Of a stretch of DNA of 64,000 nucleotides, positions 8,453 to 17,440 are shown in pieces. How positions within the stretch are numbered: position 1 is the stretch's first letter; the number at the start of each line of letters is the position of its first letter. This DNA is from Porphyromonadaceae bacterium UBA7176. Its GTDB lineage: Bacteria > Bacteroidota > Bacteroidia > Bacteroidales > Muribaculaceae. The stretch spans positions 4,267-68,266 of the forward strand of contig DKVO01000004.1 in the NCBI GenBank assembly GCA_002491245.1, given 5' to 3'. The notes below the pieces were generated by a model. It was given only the letters and a program-made list of their open reading frames with translations. It ran no database searches and had not been told where the DNA came from. Position numbers and translations under genes: made by a program.

Positions 8453-8750
8453 GCCGCCCATGTCGCTATGCTCCATAGGCGGTTAACCAAGGAGTCTCCG
8501 CTTCGCGGAGGGGGGCTGTGGGGTGAAATTGTACCGAATTCGGTACAATTAAAAATTCCGCAGGGAGTAACAATTTTACTATGATGGCGCTGTCGATGTC
8601 ATGAAGCGTATCTCCGAAACGCTTTTTCTTTGCGTTGCCTACCACCGGACTGAAGTCCGGCGTTATCCATGAGGCGTTGCCTCCGGCAACTTAGCGATGC
8701 CGGCCCTTGGGCACGACTCGGAGAGTCGCGCTCCTATCGGGGCGGTGGGG
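8453..8750. repeat. Modular hairpin repeat, copy B
   Basis: This occupies most of the gap after the terminase gene. Blocks in order: GCCGCCCATGTCGCTATG...CATAGGCGG (8453-8487, shared with D), CTCCGCTTCGCGGAG hairpin, a separate 24-bp palindrome, GTCGATGTCATGAAGCG (from 8592), CCGGACTGAAGTCCGG, GTTGCCTCCGGCAAC, and GACTC-GGA-GAGTC at 8715-8727 followed by GCGCTCCTAT. It ends in a shortened form of the GGTGGGGTGAAA block. The order of blocks matches copies A and C. Confidence 0.85.
8527..8550. promoter_or_regulatory. Perfect 24-bp palindrome
   Basis: The half-site AATTGTACCGAA is followed by its exact reverse complement, centred on GAATTC. It is inside repeat copy B but absent from copies A, C and D, so it is an insert or an independent site. 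A DNA-binding dimer site is plausible. No T-run follows, so it is not a normal terminator. Confidence 0.6.
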
Positions 8751-8763
8751 TGAAATGAAAAAA

Positions 8764-8786
8764 GGCGCTCGGGGAGCGCCTTTTTT
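8764..8786. terminator. Bidirectional intrinsic terminator
   Basis: A 7-bp stem GGCGCTC/GAGCGCC with a GGG loop, flanked by an A-run on the left and six T on the right. It can stop leftward transcripts from the OB-fold-like gene, whose stop is 18 bases away, and rightward transcripts from the terminase side. Confidence 0.85.
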
Positions 8787-8803
8787 ATGGGGATGGGGTT
8801 GGG

Positions 8804-9961
8804 TTATTTTACGAATACTTTGGTGGCTTTTGCGCCCTGACGACGGATGAAGATGCCGTTTTCGGGGTTAGCTACACGTACGCCCTGGAGGTTGTAGTAC
8901 TCTACAGGTGCGTTTGCGTCAACACCAATTTCGTCGATGCCCGTCGGAGTCTTTGCTTCCTCGAAGTTTGTTACATAGAGGCTGGGGGCATTTTTGTAGA
9001 TAGTTACAACCACTGTGATGTTGTATGTACCTGCTTCAACAGAGGGAAGTGTATAATTGTTGCGGAGGCTAAGTTCTGTTTCTCCAACCTTACCTGTAAA
9101 GTTATCTTTTGTATCAGGCGAAGCTTCAGCAAGAACTACATTTTCAATTTTCACAACGTTGTTGACAAGTGCATTAGTGATATCAGCAGCAGCAACAGTC
9201 TTCGGGGTGAATGTACCTTCCTGAGCTTCGGGAAGAACGTTAGGAACGATTTCCGGAGTTGTACCCTGATGAAGTTTGTATGTACCATTCCATCCGGCAG
9301 GAATTACATCTCCAACTTTGTATTCATTAGGACCATATATTTGGATGAAGTCTCCAGCTTCATCTACAGCAAAAACATTGCTATAATTAACATAACCTAC
9401 GGTAAGGTTGTAGTTAACGAGAACAGGGGTGTCTGTGTCAAGAGCTATGGTTGCCGACACATTGTCGACAGTCTCAGGATCGGGTTCTACAGGAGCGCTT
9501 CCAGCCTCGTCAGAAATTTGGATTTCTACGATACGGAACTGGTTTGCCGATGCAGTCATAGTCATTTCCTTAGCACCAGTTGCATTGGTGATAGTGTAGT
9601 AAAGGGTATTTGTATCGTATGAGCCTGACCAACCAGTAGATACTGTTTGTGCATTACCATATTTACCACCTGAAGATTTGAGGGCAACCTGCTTCATATC
9701 TACATCAGTCGAGGAGATTGTTATTGTCGAAGACTTGTATACCTTTATCATGTCGGCACTCGGCTCTGCCGCATTTGTGGTAGATTTTGCCTTAGCTATT
9801 TCGATGGTAAAGGTTTTGCCCTCAACCACAGTAGTTGTCGTATAGCCACTGGTGCCACCATCCCAAGTCAGGTTTTCGCCAGGGAATAATTTGTAAGTAG
9901 TCGCGAGCGCAGAACCTGCAGCCAAAGCTGCAACTGCGAGTGAGAGTAATAGTTTTTTCAT
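8804..9961 (-). CDS. Secreted OB-fold-like protein with T9SS-type sorting tail
   Basis: A 385-residue exported protein with a signal peptide of about 20 residues ending ALAT. The N-terminal half is a beta-rich region of unknown function. Residues from about 165 to 320 (starting DNVSATIALD and including strands such as VVKIENVVL) resemble the OB-fold domains that accompany extracellular nucleases. The C-terminus, APVEYYNLQGVRVANP to a Lys-ending last strand, is the short sorting tail common in Bacteroidales type IX secretion cargo. It lies 32 bases downstream of a secreted endonuclease/exonuclease/phosphatase gene, so the two probably form one operon and act together on extracellular nucleic acid. 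The OB-fold assignment is inference from pattern and context. Confidence 0.65.
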   Translation of the reverse strand: MKKLLLSLAVAALAAGSALATTYKLFPGENLTWDGGTSGYTTTTVVEGKTFTIEIAKAKSTTNAAEPSADMIKVYKSSTITISSTDVDMKQVALKSSGGKYGNAQTVSTGWSGSYDTNTLYYTITNATGAKEMTMTASANQFRIVEIQISDEAGSAPVEPDPETVDNVSATIALDTDTPVLVNYNLTVGYVNYSNVFAVDEAGDFIQIYGPNEYKVGDVIPAGWNGTYKLHQGTTPEIVPNVLPEAQEGTFTPKTVAAADITNALVNNVVKIENVVLAEASPDTKDNFTGKVGETELSLRNNYTLPSVEAGTYNITVVVTIYKNAPSLYVTNFEEAKTPTGIDEIGVDANAPVEYYNLQGVRVANPENGIFIRRQGAKATKVFVK

Positions 9962-9993
9962 AAGCTTTTTGTTTGATTGGTTTGTATTTTGGG

Positions 9994-11049
9994 TTATTTG
10001 TTTACGTAGCGGCGGAGGAAGATTTCGGTGGGGAAGTGGTCGGAGTAACCACCGAGGAAGCTTCCTGCGGAGTAGGTTCGTTTGGGGTAGCCGACGCGGT
10101 TGCCTTCAGTGTCTTTGAGGAAGTCGAAGTTGAGAACTTTGGCTTCGTAGAGGTTCCAACGGTTGTCGGGGGCGCCGACGAGGTTACCTGAGACGATAAT
10201 CTGGTCGAAGAGGTTCCACTGGCTTTTGTATGCGAGTGTGCCGATGCCACGCTCGAGGATGTCCCACCAGGGGTTGTAGAAGCCGTGGGCATCGACTCCG
10301 TCGGCTTTGCGTTTGGCCCCGAGGGCTACGGCGCAAGATTTGTCCATCGGGTCGTCGTTGAGGTCGCCCATGACGATGACTCCCATGTTGGGGTCGACAG
10401 TCCAGAGGGAGTCGGCGATGTGTTTGGATAGCTCGGCAGCTGCGATGCGGTTAGGCTCGGACTGTTCCTGTCCGCCGAGGCGCGATGGCCAGTGGTTGAC
10501 GATGACTGCTATGCGCTGTCCGAGGAGCTGACCAACGACACACATCTGGTCGCGCGTGGCGAAGGGTACGGCGGTGAGGGTGTGGTTGGTGACGTTTTCG
10601 AGTTTGAAGTAACGGGGGTTGTACATGAGACCGACGTCGACTCCTCGCTTGTCGGGGGAGTCGTGGTGGACGATCTGCAGGTTCCATGCTTTTATTTCGG
10701 GCTGGTTGGCGACGTCTTCCATGACAGAGCGGTTCTCGATCTCGCTGACGCCGATGATGGCCGGGCCGAGGGGTGTGGTCTTGGTCTTGAACTGCGATAT
10801 GGCGTAGGCGAGGTTGTGTACTTTGAGCCAGTATTTGCGTCCGTCCCACTGGCGCTGGCCTTTGGGAGTGAATTCTTCGTCGCGTCCGAGGGGGTTGTTG
10901 GGGATGGTGTCGAAGAGGTTTTCGAAGTTGTAGAACGCAATGCCGGCGACCTGCACTTGTCGGCCCGAAGAGGACTGAGCTTGGAGGGAAGTCGGCGCTA
11001 AAGCGGTCGCCACCAGGGCGATAATAGCGAATAAGATTGTCTTTTTCAT
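9994..11049 (-). CDS. Secreted endonuclease/exonuclease/phosphatase family protein
   Basis: A 351-residue exported member of the EEP metal-dependent phosphodiesterase superfamily. A signal peptide runs to about residue 25 (LQAQ). Core motifs in order are YNFENLF, GVSEIENR (metal Glu), a VIVNHWPSR stretch, VMGDLNDDP and the closing GGYSDHFP with catalytic His. The NHWPSR and GDLNDDP motifs match the extracellular nuclease branch rather than sphingomyelinases. The start at 11049 is chosen because it gives a proper signal peptide; in-frame codons further upstream lie in repeat C. A good promoter sits 45 bases upstream. It probably scavenges nucleic acid outside the cell, with the downstream OB-fold-like protein. 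Confidence 0.85.
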   Translation of the reverse strand: MKKTILFAIIALVATALAPTSLQAQSSSGRQVQVAGIAFYNFENLFDTIPNNPLGRDEEFTPKGQRQWDGRKYWLKVHNLAYAISQFKTKTTPLGPAIIGVSEIENRSVMEDVANQPEIKAWNLQIVHHDSPDKRGVDVGLMYNPRYFKLENVTNHTLTAVPFATRDQMCVVGQLLGQRIAVIVNHWPSRLGGQEQSEPNRIAAAELSKHIADSLWTVDPNMGVIVMGDLNDDPMDKSCAVALGAKRKADGVDAHGFYNPWWDILERGIGTLAYKSQWNLFDQIIVSGNLVGAPDNRWNLYEAKVLNFDFLKDTEGNRVGYPKRTYSAGSFLGGYSDHFPTEIFLRRYVNK

Positions 11050-11093
11050 AATAAAGAACCCGAGGGGAGGTGGGTAAGGTCGGTTATGTTCTA

Positions 11094-11125
11094 CAAAGGT
11101 ATGACAAAAATTTATTTTGTGCAAA
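11094..11125 (-). promoter_or_regulatory. Promoter of the secreted nuclease operon
   Basis: On the minus strand a TTTG box (11125-11122), exactly 20 bases, then TACCTTTG (11101-11094). This is a full Bacteroidetes sigma-ABfr type promoter, 45 bases before the start codon. Confidence 0.7.
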
Positions 11126-11149
11126 ATTTTTTTTGTTTGGGGGTTGGGG

Positions 11150-11430
11150 AGGCACGCGCTTCGCGGTGCGTTTTTCTTGTCGGGGTGAAGCCGCTTTGCG
11201 GAGGCGGTGCTGGATGCGGTCGATGTCATAAAGCGTATCTCCGAAACGCTTTTTTCTTTGCGTTGCTTACACCGGACTGAAGTCCGGCGTTATCCATAAG
11301 GCGTTGCCTCCGGCAACTTGGTGGTGCTGGCCTTTGGGCACGACTCGGAGAGTCGCGCTCCTATCGATGCTTGCGGAGGGGGTGATGGATGATGCGTTGA
11401 GGTGGGGTGAAAATGCGGAGCATTTTCTTC
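11150..11430. repeat. Modular hairpin repeat, copy C
   Basis: Blocks in order: GGCACGCGCTTCGCGGTGCG hairpin (shared with D), AGCCGCTTTGCGGAGG, GTCGATGTCATAAAGCG (from 11220), CCGGACTGAAGTCCGG, GTTGCCTCCGGCAAC, GACTC-GGA-GAGTC at 11342-11354 with GCGCTCCTAT, then GCGTTGAGGTGGGGTG and AAAATGCGGAGC. It lies in the 574-base gap between the nuclease promoter and dnaE. The rest of that gap (11444-11530) is an almost G-free tract rich in CAAACT and CCAAAC units. Confidence 0.85.
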
Positions 11431-11558
11431 CTAAGTTACTGTCTAACTACAAACTTCCAAACTCCCAATCTATAAACTTTCGAACCTCCAAACTGCAAAC
11501 CGACACAAACCCCAAACAAATTTCAAACCATCTGGCGAGTGGTGTGAAATTTTTTTTG

Positions 11559-11566
11559 TAACTTTG
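11559..11566 (+). promoter_or_regulatory. Possible -7 element of dnaE
   Basis: TAACTTTG fits the Bacteroidetes -7 box and lies 57 bases before the dnaE ATG, just after a T8 run. No good -33 box is seen at the normal spacing. Confidence 0.35.
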
Positions 11567-11623
11567 GGCTGATTTTGCGACCGTCGCAGCGCGTTTGCGG
11601 TCAATCTCCTCATTTATACTGAT

Positions 11624-14600
11624 ATGCAGAAATTTGTACATCTCCACGTCCACTCGCAGTATTCGCTTCTCGACGGATTGTCGACGATAGGCGGCCTTAT
11701 CAAGAAGGCTGTCGCCGACGGCATGCCTGCGCTGGCGCTCACGGACCACGGCAATATGTTCGGGGCGAAGGAGTTTTTCAACGCTGTGAAGAAGCACAAC
11801 GGGAAGGTGAAAGATGCTGTGAAGAAGGCTCAGGCGGCTCTCGAGGCTGCTGAGGCGTCGGGCGATGAGGCAGCTGTGGCTTCGGCGCGCGCGGCGGTGG
11901 AGAAGGAGCGGTCGCACTACCTGAAGCCTATCTTGGGCTGCGAGATGTATGTGGCCAAGGGCGACCTCCACAATCAGGGCGACCCGAAGGACAAGGGCTA
12001 CCACCTGATAGTCTTAGCCAAGAACCAGAAGGGGTACAAGAACCTTATCAAGCTGGTGTCGAAGGCGTGGACGGAGGGTTTCTACTACCACGCGCGCACC
12101 GACCGCAAGGAGCTATATGAGCACCGCGAGGGGCTGATAGTGTGTTCGGCGTGTCTTGGCGGCGAGATACCGCGATTGCTGCGCGCCGGCGACGAGGAGG
12201 GTGCCGACAAGGCGGTGGCATGGTACAAGGAGACTTTCGGCGACGACTACTATATTGAGCTTCAGCGCCACAAGGCCACCGTGACGCGAGCCAACCACGA
12301 GACTTACGAGATACAGCGCCAAGTGGAGCCTCAGCTGCTGGCGCTGGCAGAGAAATATGGCATCAAGGTGATAGCGACCAACGACTCGCACTTTATCAAC
12401 GAGGATGATGCCGAGGCCCACGACCATCTGGTGTGTCTGAGCACGAACCGCAATGTGAACGACGAGAACAGGATGTTCTACACGAAGCAGGAGTGGTTCA
12501 AGACGAGCGCCGAGATGGAGCAGGTGTTCGGCGACATGCCAGAGGTGCTTGCCAATACCGTCGAGATAGCCGGCAAGGTGGAGGAATACGATATCGACCA
12601 TGCGCCTATCATGCCCAACTACGCTATCCCTGCCGACTTCGGCACAGAGGAGGAATACCGGAGCCGCATCACCGAGCAGGAGCTCTTCGAGGAGTTTACG
12701 CGCGACGAGAACGGCAACGAGATAATGAGCCCCGAGGAGGCGCACAAGAAGATAGAGAAACTGGGCGGCTACCAGAAGCTATACCGCATAAAATTTGAGG
12801 CCGACTATCTGCGCAAGATCACCTATGAGGGTGCTGCGCGGCGCTACGGCACGCCGCTGTCGGAGGAGGTCGACGACCGCATCCGCTTCGAGCTGCATAT
12901 AATGAAGACGATGGGTTTCCCGGGCTACTTCCTTATCGTGGAGGATTTTATCCGCGTGGGACGGTCGATGGGCGTGAGCATAGGCCCCGGCCGCGGTTCG
13001 GCTGCCGGCTCGGTGGTGGCCTACTGCCTTGGTATCACGCAGGTGGACCCGTTGAAGTATGACCTCCTTTTCGAACGTTTCCTCAACCCCGACCGTATAT
13101 CGCTGCCCGATATCGACGTGGACTTCGACGACGACGGACGCGAGACGGTGCTAAACTATGTGACGGAGCGCTACGGGGCACCCAACGTGGCCCACATCAT
13201 CACCTACGGCACGATGGCGGCTAAGTCGGCGATAAAGGATGTGGCTCGCGTGATGAGCCTGCCGATAGCCCTGTCGAACAAGCTCACCAAGCTCATACCA
13301 CGGCACATGCCCATCGACCCAGAGAAAGACAAGGAGATGGACGCGTCGGTGGCCAACTGCATGAAATATGTGCCGGAGTTCAAGGACGAGATGGACCGCG
13401 ACCCCCACGTGACGGAGCTGCTGACCTTCGCCGACAAGCTCGAGGGGACGGTGCGCAACGTGGGCGTGCATGCCTGCGGTGTGATCATCTGCCGCGACGA
13501 CGTGACCGACTGGGTGCCTGTGAGCACCGCCGCCGACAAGAACGGCGACCGCATACTTGTGACCCAATACGAGGGGCGCGTGATCGAAGACACGGGCCTT
13601 ATCAAGATGGACTTCCTGGGTCTGAAGACCCTCTCGATCATCCGCGACGCGGTAGAGAACATCCGCCGGTCGCAGGGAGTGGAGGTCGATATCGACAACA
13701 TTCCCATCGACGACCCCAAGACATATGCCCTCTACTCGCGCGGCGCGACGGTGGGGACATTCCAGTTCGAGTCGCCGGGCATGCAGCGCTATCTGCGGCA
13801 ACTGCAGCCGAGTGTGTTCGAAGACCTCATCGCCATGAACGCCCTCTACCGCCCCGGCCCGATGGACAACATACCCGAGTTTATCGCACGCAAGCAGGGC
13901 GAGAAGAAAATAGAGTACGACATACCGGAGATGGAGACGTATCTCAAGGATACGTACGGCATCACGGTGTACCAGGAGCAGGTCATGCTCCTGTCGAGGC
14001 TGCTCGCCGGCTTCACCCGTGGCCAAAGCGACACGCTGCGCAAGGCGATGGGCAAGAAGATGATAAGCAAGATGAACGAGCTGAAGGAGAAGTTTATGGA
14101 CGGCGGCACTGCCCGTGGCCATAAAGCCGAAGTGCTCGAGAAGATATGGAGCGAATGGGAGAAATTCGCTTCCTACGCTTTCAACAAGAGCCATGCGACG
14201 TGTTACTCGTGGGTGGCTTTCCAGACCGGCTATCTCAAGGCCAACTATCCGGCCGAATATATGGCCGCCGTGCTGACCCGAAACCTCAACGATATCACCA
14301 AGCTCACGTTCTACATGGACGAATGCCGCGCTATGGGTCTGGAAGTCAAGGGGCCTGATATCAACGAGTCGTTAGGGTCGTTCAACGTGAGCGCCCCAGG
14401 GGTGATACGCTTCGGCCTGACCGCCATCAAAGGCATAGGCCCGGATGTGGTGAAAGCCATCATCGCCGCCAGAGAAGAGGGAGGCCCGTTCAAAGATATC
14501 TACGACTTTGTGGAGCGCGTGCCGGCGTCGGGCATCAACAGGCGCGTGTTCGACAACCTTGTGTTGGCCGGGGCTTTCGACTGCTTCACAGGCGTGAAGC

Positions 14601-15460
14601 GCGAAGACCTGTCGGCGGAGGCCGGAAAACGTGGCGAGACAGTGTCGGAACAGCTTCTGCGCTACGGTGCCACGCGGCAGAACGAGGCCCGTCAGGCCGA
14701 GTTCTCGCTCTTCGGCTTCGACGACGAGAACATCCGCGAGGAAAGTCGCCCCAGAATACTGCCCATGCCGGCGTGGGACAACCTTACCAAGCTCAACAAA
14801 GAGCGCGAGCTTGTGGGCACATACCTGTCGGGCCATCCGCTCGATCCCTACTGGCTCGAGGTGAAATACGGGGTGACGTGTACGGCGGTGGAGAAAAACG
14901 AGATAGACTCGGCGACGAAGCAGCTGTCGTTCGCCGGCATGATAGTGTCGGTCGAAGACCGCACGACACAGAGCGGCTTCAAGATGACCAACATCAAAAT
15001 CGAAGACTACACCGGCACCACCGAGCTGACCCTCTTCGACAAGCAGCGCAAGGAGTACGACCGCCTGTGCCATGCCGGGCAGGGCGTGCTTGTGACAGGA
15101 GCATTCCGCGAGGTGACCAACCGCAACACCGGAGCCGTGTCGGTGCGCTTCAATGCCGAGCGTATCCAGAGCCTCGACGACATCAAGGGCCGTCTGGCCA
15201 AGGAGCTGACCGTCACCGTGGAGCCCGAGCAGGTGAGGCTTGTGGGCGAGGTGCTGGCCGAGCGCGATGCCGAGTGCAAGAAAGGCAAGAACCGGGGTCC
15301 GCAACCCGAGCCGGTGCCGGTCAACATCGACCTCTACTCGGCCGAGCACAGCCGCAAACTCCATTTCACCAGCCAGTTGCGCCTGCCGCTGACCCGTAAA
15401 TTCCTCGAGGATCTCGAGGGTCAGGGCATAGCCTTCAACATCGTTACCGAACAAGTATAA
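11624..15460 (+). CDS. dnaE: DNA polymerase III alpha subunit
   Basis: The 1278-residue replicative polymerase catalytic subunit. The N-terminal PHP domain begins at once with HLHVHSQYS (His6, His8, His10) and TDHGNMFG. The polymerase active site is PDIDVDFDDDGR, with Asp496 and Asp498, preceded by GPGRGSAAGS. A helix-hairpin-helix region (ATKGIGPDVV-type, near residue 940) and a C-terminal OB domain (FAGMIVSVEDR) follow. An Ala/Glu-rich stretch at residues 61-98 interrupts the PHP domain and looks like a helical insertion. Length is normal for DnaE1. It heads a rightward run with trxA 42 bases downstream. Confidence 0.97.
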   Translation: MQKFVHLHVHSQYSLLDGLSTIGGLIKKAVADGMPALALTDHGNMFGAKEFFNAVKKHNGKVKDAVKKAQAALEAAEASGDEAAVASARAAVEKERSHYLKPILGCEMYVAKGDLHNQGDPKDKGYHLIVLAKNQKGYKNLIKLVSKAWTEGFYYHARTDRKELYEHREGLIVCSACLGGEIPRLLRAGDEEGADKAVAWYKETFGDDYYIELQRHKATVTRANHETYEIQRQVEPQLLALAEKYGIKVIATNDSHFINEDDAEAHDHLVCLSTNRNVNDENRMFYTKQEWFKTSAEMEQVFGDMPEVLANTVEIAGKVEEYDIDHAPIMPNYAIPADFGTEEEYRSRITEQELFEEFTRDENGNEIMSPEEAHKKIEKLGGYQKLYRIKFEADYLRKITYEGAARRYGTPLSEEVDDRIRFELHIMKTMGFPGYFLIVEDFIRVGRSMGVSIGPGRGSAAGSVVAYCLGITQVDPLKYDLLFERFLNPDRISLPDIDVDFDDDGRETVLNYVTERYGAPNVAHIITYGTMAAKSAIKDVARVMSLPIALSNKLTKLIPRHMPIDPEKDKEMDASVANCMKYVPEFKDEMDRDPHVTELLTFADKLEGTVRNVGVHACGVIICRDDVTDWVPVSTAADKNGDRILVTQYEGRVIEDTGLIKMDFLGLKTLSIIRDAVENIRRSQGVEVDIDNIPIDDPKTYALYSRGATVGTFQFESPGMQRYLRQLQPSVFEDLIAMNALYRPGPMDNIPEFIARKQGEKKIEYDIPEMETYLKDTYGITVYQEQVMLLSRLLAGFTRGQSDTLRKAMGKKMISKMNELKEKFMDGGTARGHKAEVLEKIWSEWEKFASYAFNKSHATCYSWVAFQTGYLKANYPAEYMAAVLTRNLNDITKLTFYMDECRAMGLEVKGPDINESLGSFNVSAPGVIRFGLTAIKGIGPDVVKAIIAAREEGGPFKDIYDFVERVPASGINRRVFDNLVLAGAFDCFTGVKREDLSAEAGKRGETVSEQLLRYGATRQNEARQAEFSLFGFDDENIREESRPRILPMPAWDNLTKLNKERELVGTYLSGHPLDPYWLEVKYGVTCTAVEKNEIDSATKQLSFAGMIVSVEDRTTQSGFKMTNIKIEDYTGTTELTLFDKQRKEYDRLCHAGQGVLVTGAFREVTNRNTGAVSVRFNAERIQSLDDIKGRLAKELTVTVEPEQVRLVGEVLAERDAECKKGKNRGPQPEPVPVNIDLYSAEHSRKLHFTSQLRLPLTRKFLEDLEGQGIAFNIVTEQV

Positions 15461-15502
15461 CATTCACGACATTATTATCAATATATTACCGCTATATTAA
15501 TT

Positions 15503-15820
15503 ATGGAAATCACAGACGAGAATATCAACGAACTCATCGCTTCAGGTAAACCCTTGGTAGTAGACTTCTGGGCCACATGGTGCGGCCCGTGCATGGCAAT
15601 GGCCCCCGTGGTCGAGCAAGTAGCCGGCGAGTATGAAGGCCGTGCGATCGTAGGCAAATATAACTGCGACGAAAACAGCGACTTCGCCACCGAATGCGGC
15701 ATCCGTAGCCTGCCTACCCTGCTCTTCTTCAAAGACGGCAAGAAAACCGACCTGCGCCTTGTGGGCGGCCAGAAAGCCGAGGCTATCCGCGCCAAAATCG
15801 ACGAGCTTCTGGCACTGTAA
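15503..15820 (+). CDS. trxA: Thioredoxin
   Basis: A 105-residue cytoplasmic thioredoxin with the redox motif WCGPC at residues 26-30 and the cis-proline segment IRSLPTLLFF. There is no signal peptide, so it is a general cytoplasmic disulfide reductant. It stands between dnaE and nnr, 10 bases before the latter, and is probably co-transcribed with both. Confidence 0.95.
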   Translation: MEITDENINELIASGKPLVVDFWATWCGPCMAMAPVVEQVAGEYEGRAIVGKYNCDENSDFATECGIRSLPTLLFFKDGKKTDLRLVGGQKAEAIRAKIDELLAL

Positions 15821-15830
15821 ATAAGAGCGG

Positions 15831-17435
15831 ATGAAGAACATCTACACACCGGCAGATATCGAACGCATCACCGAGGCTACCATAGGCTCGGCGGCCGAAA
15901 TCGAGGCTATGGCCCCGGCTCAGCAGTCGAGGGAGTACGAACGGCGTGCGGCTTTCATCGCCACCGTCGGCGAGCAAGTGGCCGCCGAGGTTGAGGCCAT
16001 GCGCGCCGGACGTGAGGTGCTCGTCTTTGCCGGCGACGGCCTCTGCGGTGCCTATGCCCTGGAGAGCGCCCTCGAGCTCTACCGCCGTGGTTGTGGCGTG
16101 AAAGTGGTGCTCTTCAACATCGGCGGCAACCTGCTGTCGGCCGACACTGTGGCCGCGCGCGACCGCTTCGTGGCCGCGGCCCCGGCCGGTTCGCTCGAAG
16201 AAGTGGTGAACCCCGGCCCGGGATGCTTCGAGATGCCAGTTTTAGGCAAGGACAAGCTTGTGGTCGACGGTATCTTCGGCAGCGAATACCGCAAACCGCT
16301 CCGTGGCGGCTATCAGGCCGTGGCTCGCTATATCAACGAGAGCGAGGCCGAGGTGGTATCGATAGACCTGCCCTCAGGCATGACAACCGACCTGTCGGTG
16401 GGTATGGTCAACCGCAATATCATACACGCCGACGTCACCCTGGCCCTCATCGGCCCGACGCTGGCATTCTTCATGCCCGAAAACGCCGAGCTGATAGGCC
16501 GGTGGAAGGTGTTGCCCGTGGCTTTCGACGACGAAGCGATGCGCCGCACACGCTGCACAAGCCGTGTGCTCGACGCCCGTGGAGTGCGCTCGGTGATGCC
16601 TCGTCGCTCGCCGGTGGTGTCGAAAGCCGACCTCGGCGACGCCCTGATTTTCGCCGGCAGCTACGGTATGCTCGGCGCTGCCGTCCTCGCCACGCGCGCT
16701 GCCACACGCTCGGGCTGCGGCAAGGTGACGTGCCACGGGCCGCGCTGCGCATTCTTCGTGATGCAGACAGCAGTGCCATCGGCCATGTTCACCACCGACG
16801 GCGCCGACGCCGACATCCAGTTTTTTGAAAATCCGCGCGACTGCGACGGCGTCGCCATCGGTCCGGGCATAGGCACGGGCGATGCCACGGCCGACGCCCT
16901 CGGCGCGTTCCTGAAGAGCTGCTATGCGGCCAAGAAACCGCTCGTCCTCGACGCCGACGCCCTCAACATCATCGCCGCCCGTCCCGAGTTGCTCGACTTC
17001 ATACCTCCGCGGTCGGTGCTCACTCCGCACGCCGGAGAGTTCGACCGCCTTTTCGGCGCCCAGAACAGCCACGGCACACGCACGCTCATGGCCCTCGAAA
17101 TTGCCCGTCGCTACAGCATCGTGATCGTGCTCAAAGGTCCCAAGACACTGACAGTGTGGCCCGACGGCTCGATACTGGTCAACTCGTCGGGCACCGAGGC
17201 ATTGGCTACAGCCGGCAGCGGCGACGTGCTCACGGGCCTCCTCGCCGGCCTTCTCGCCCAGAAAATCATGCCCGAAATCGCCGCTGCGATAGGCGTGTAT
17301 ATCCACGGCGTCGCCGGCCGCATAGCCGCCCGTACGTGCGGTATCCAGGGAACCACGGCCGAAGATATAGCCGACGCCCTCGGCCCGGCTATCGACACCA
17401 TACTTAATCCGCGCCCCGGAGGCGCCCAAAACTAA
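15831..17435 (+). CDS. nnr: Bifunctional NAD(P)HX epimerase/dehydratase, epimerase motif altered
   Basis: A 534-residue two-domain protein that repairs damaged hydrated NAD(P)H. The C-terminal ribokinase-like ADP-dependent dehydratase domain (from about residue 245) is standard: LIFAGSYGMLGAAVLA, DADALN, LTPHAGEFDRL and the TAGSGDVLTGLLAG anion-hole motif with catalytic Asp. The N-terminal YjeF domain keeps VDGIFGSE and SIDLPSGM, but the usual GNNGGDG loop reads AGDGLCGAYA at residues 67-76, so epimerase activity may be reduced or lost. Spacing of 10 and 5 bases to its neighbours points to an operon. Confidence 0.88.
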   Translation: MKNIYTPADIERITEATIGSAAEIEAMAPAQQSREYERRAAFIATVGEQVAAEVEAMRAGREVLVFAGDGLCGAYALESALELYRRGCGVKVVLFNIGGNLLSADTVAARDRFVAAAPAGSLEEVVNPGPGCFEMPVLGKDKLVVDGIFGSEYRKPLRGGYQAVARYINESEAEVVSIDLPSGMTTDLSVGMVNRNIIHADVTLALIGPTLAFFMPENAELIGRWKVLPVAFDDEAMRRTRCTSRVLDARGVRSVMPRRSPVVSKADLGDALIFAGSYGMLGAAVLATRAATRSGCGKVTCHGPRCAFFVMQTAVPSAMFTTDGADADIQFFENPRDCDGVAIGPGIGTGDATADALGAFLKSCYAAKKPLVLDADALNIIAARPELLDFIPPRSVLTPHAGEFDRLFGAQNSHGTRTLMALEIARRYSIVIVLKGPKTLTVWPDGSILVNSSGTEALATAGSGDVLTGLLAGLLAQKIMPEIAAAIGVYIHGVAGRIAARTCGIQGTTAEDIADALGPAIDTILNPRPGGAQN

Positions 17436-17440
17436 GAGCT

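Noticed and set aside
8437..8520. G-rich stretches after the terminase as a G-quadruplex
   Set aside because: Runs of G are present, but they belong to the repeat modules and to a G-rich neighbourhood. Nothing specific marks them as a functional quadruplex.
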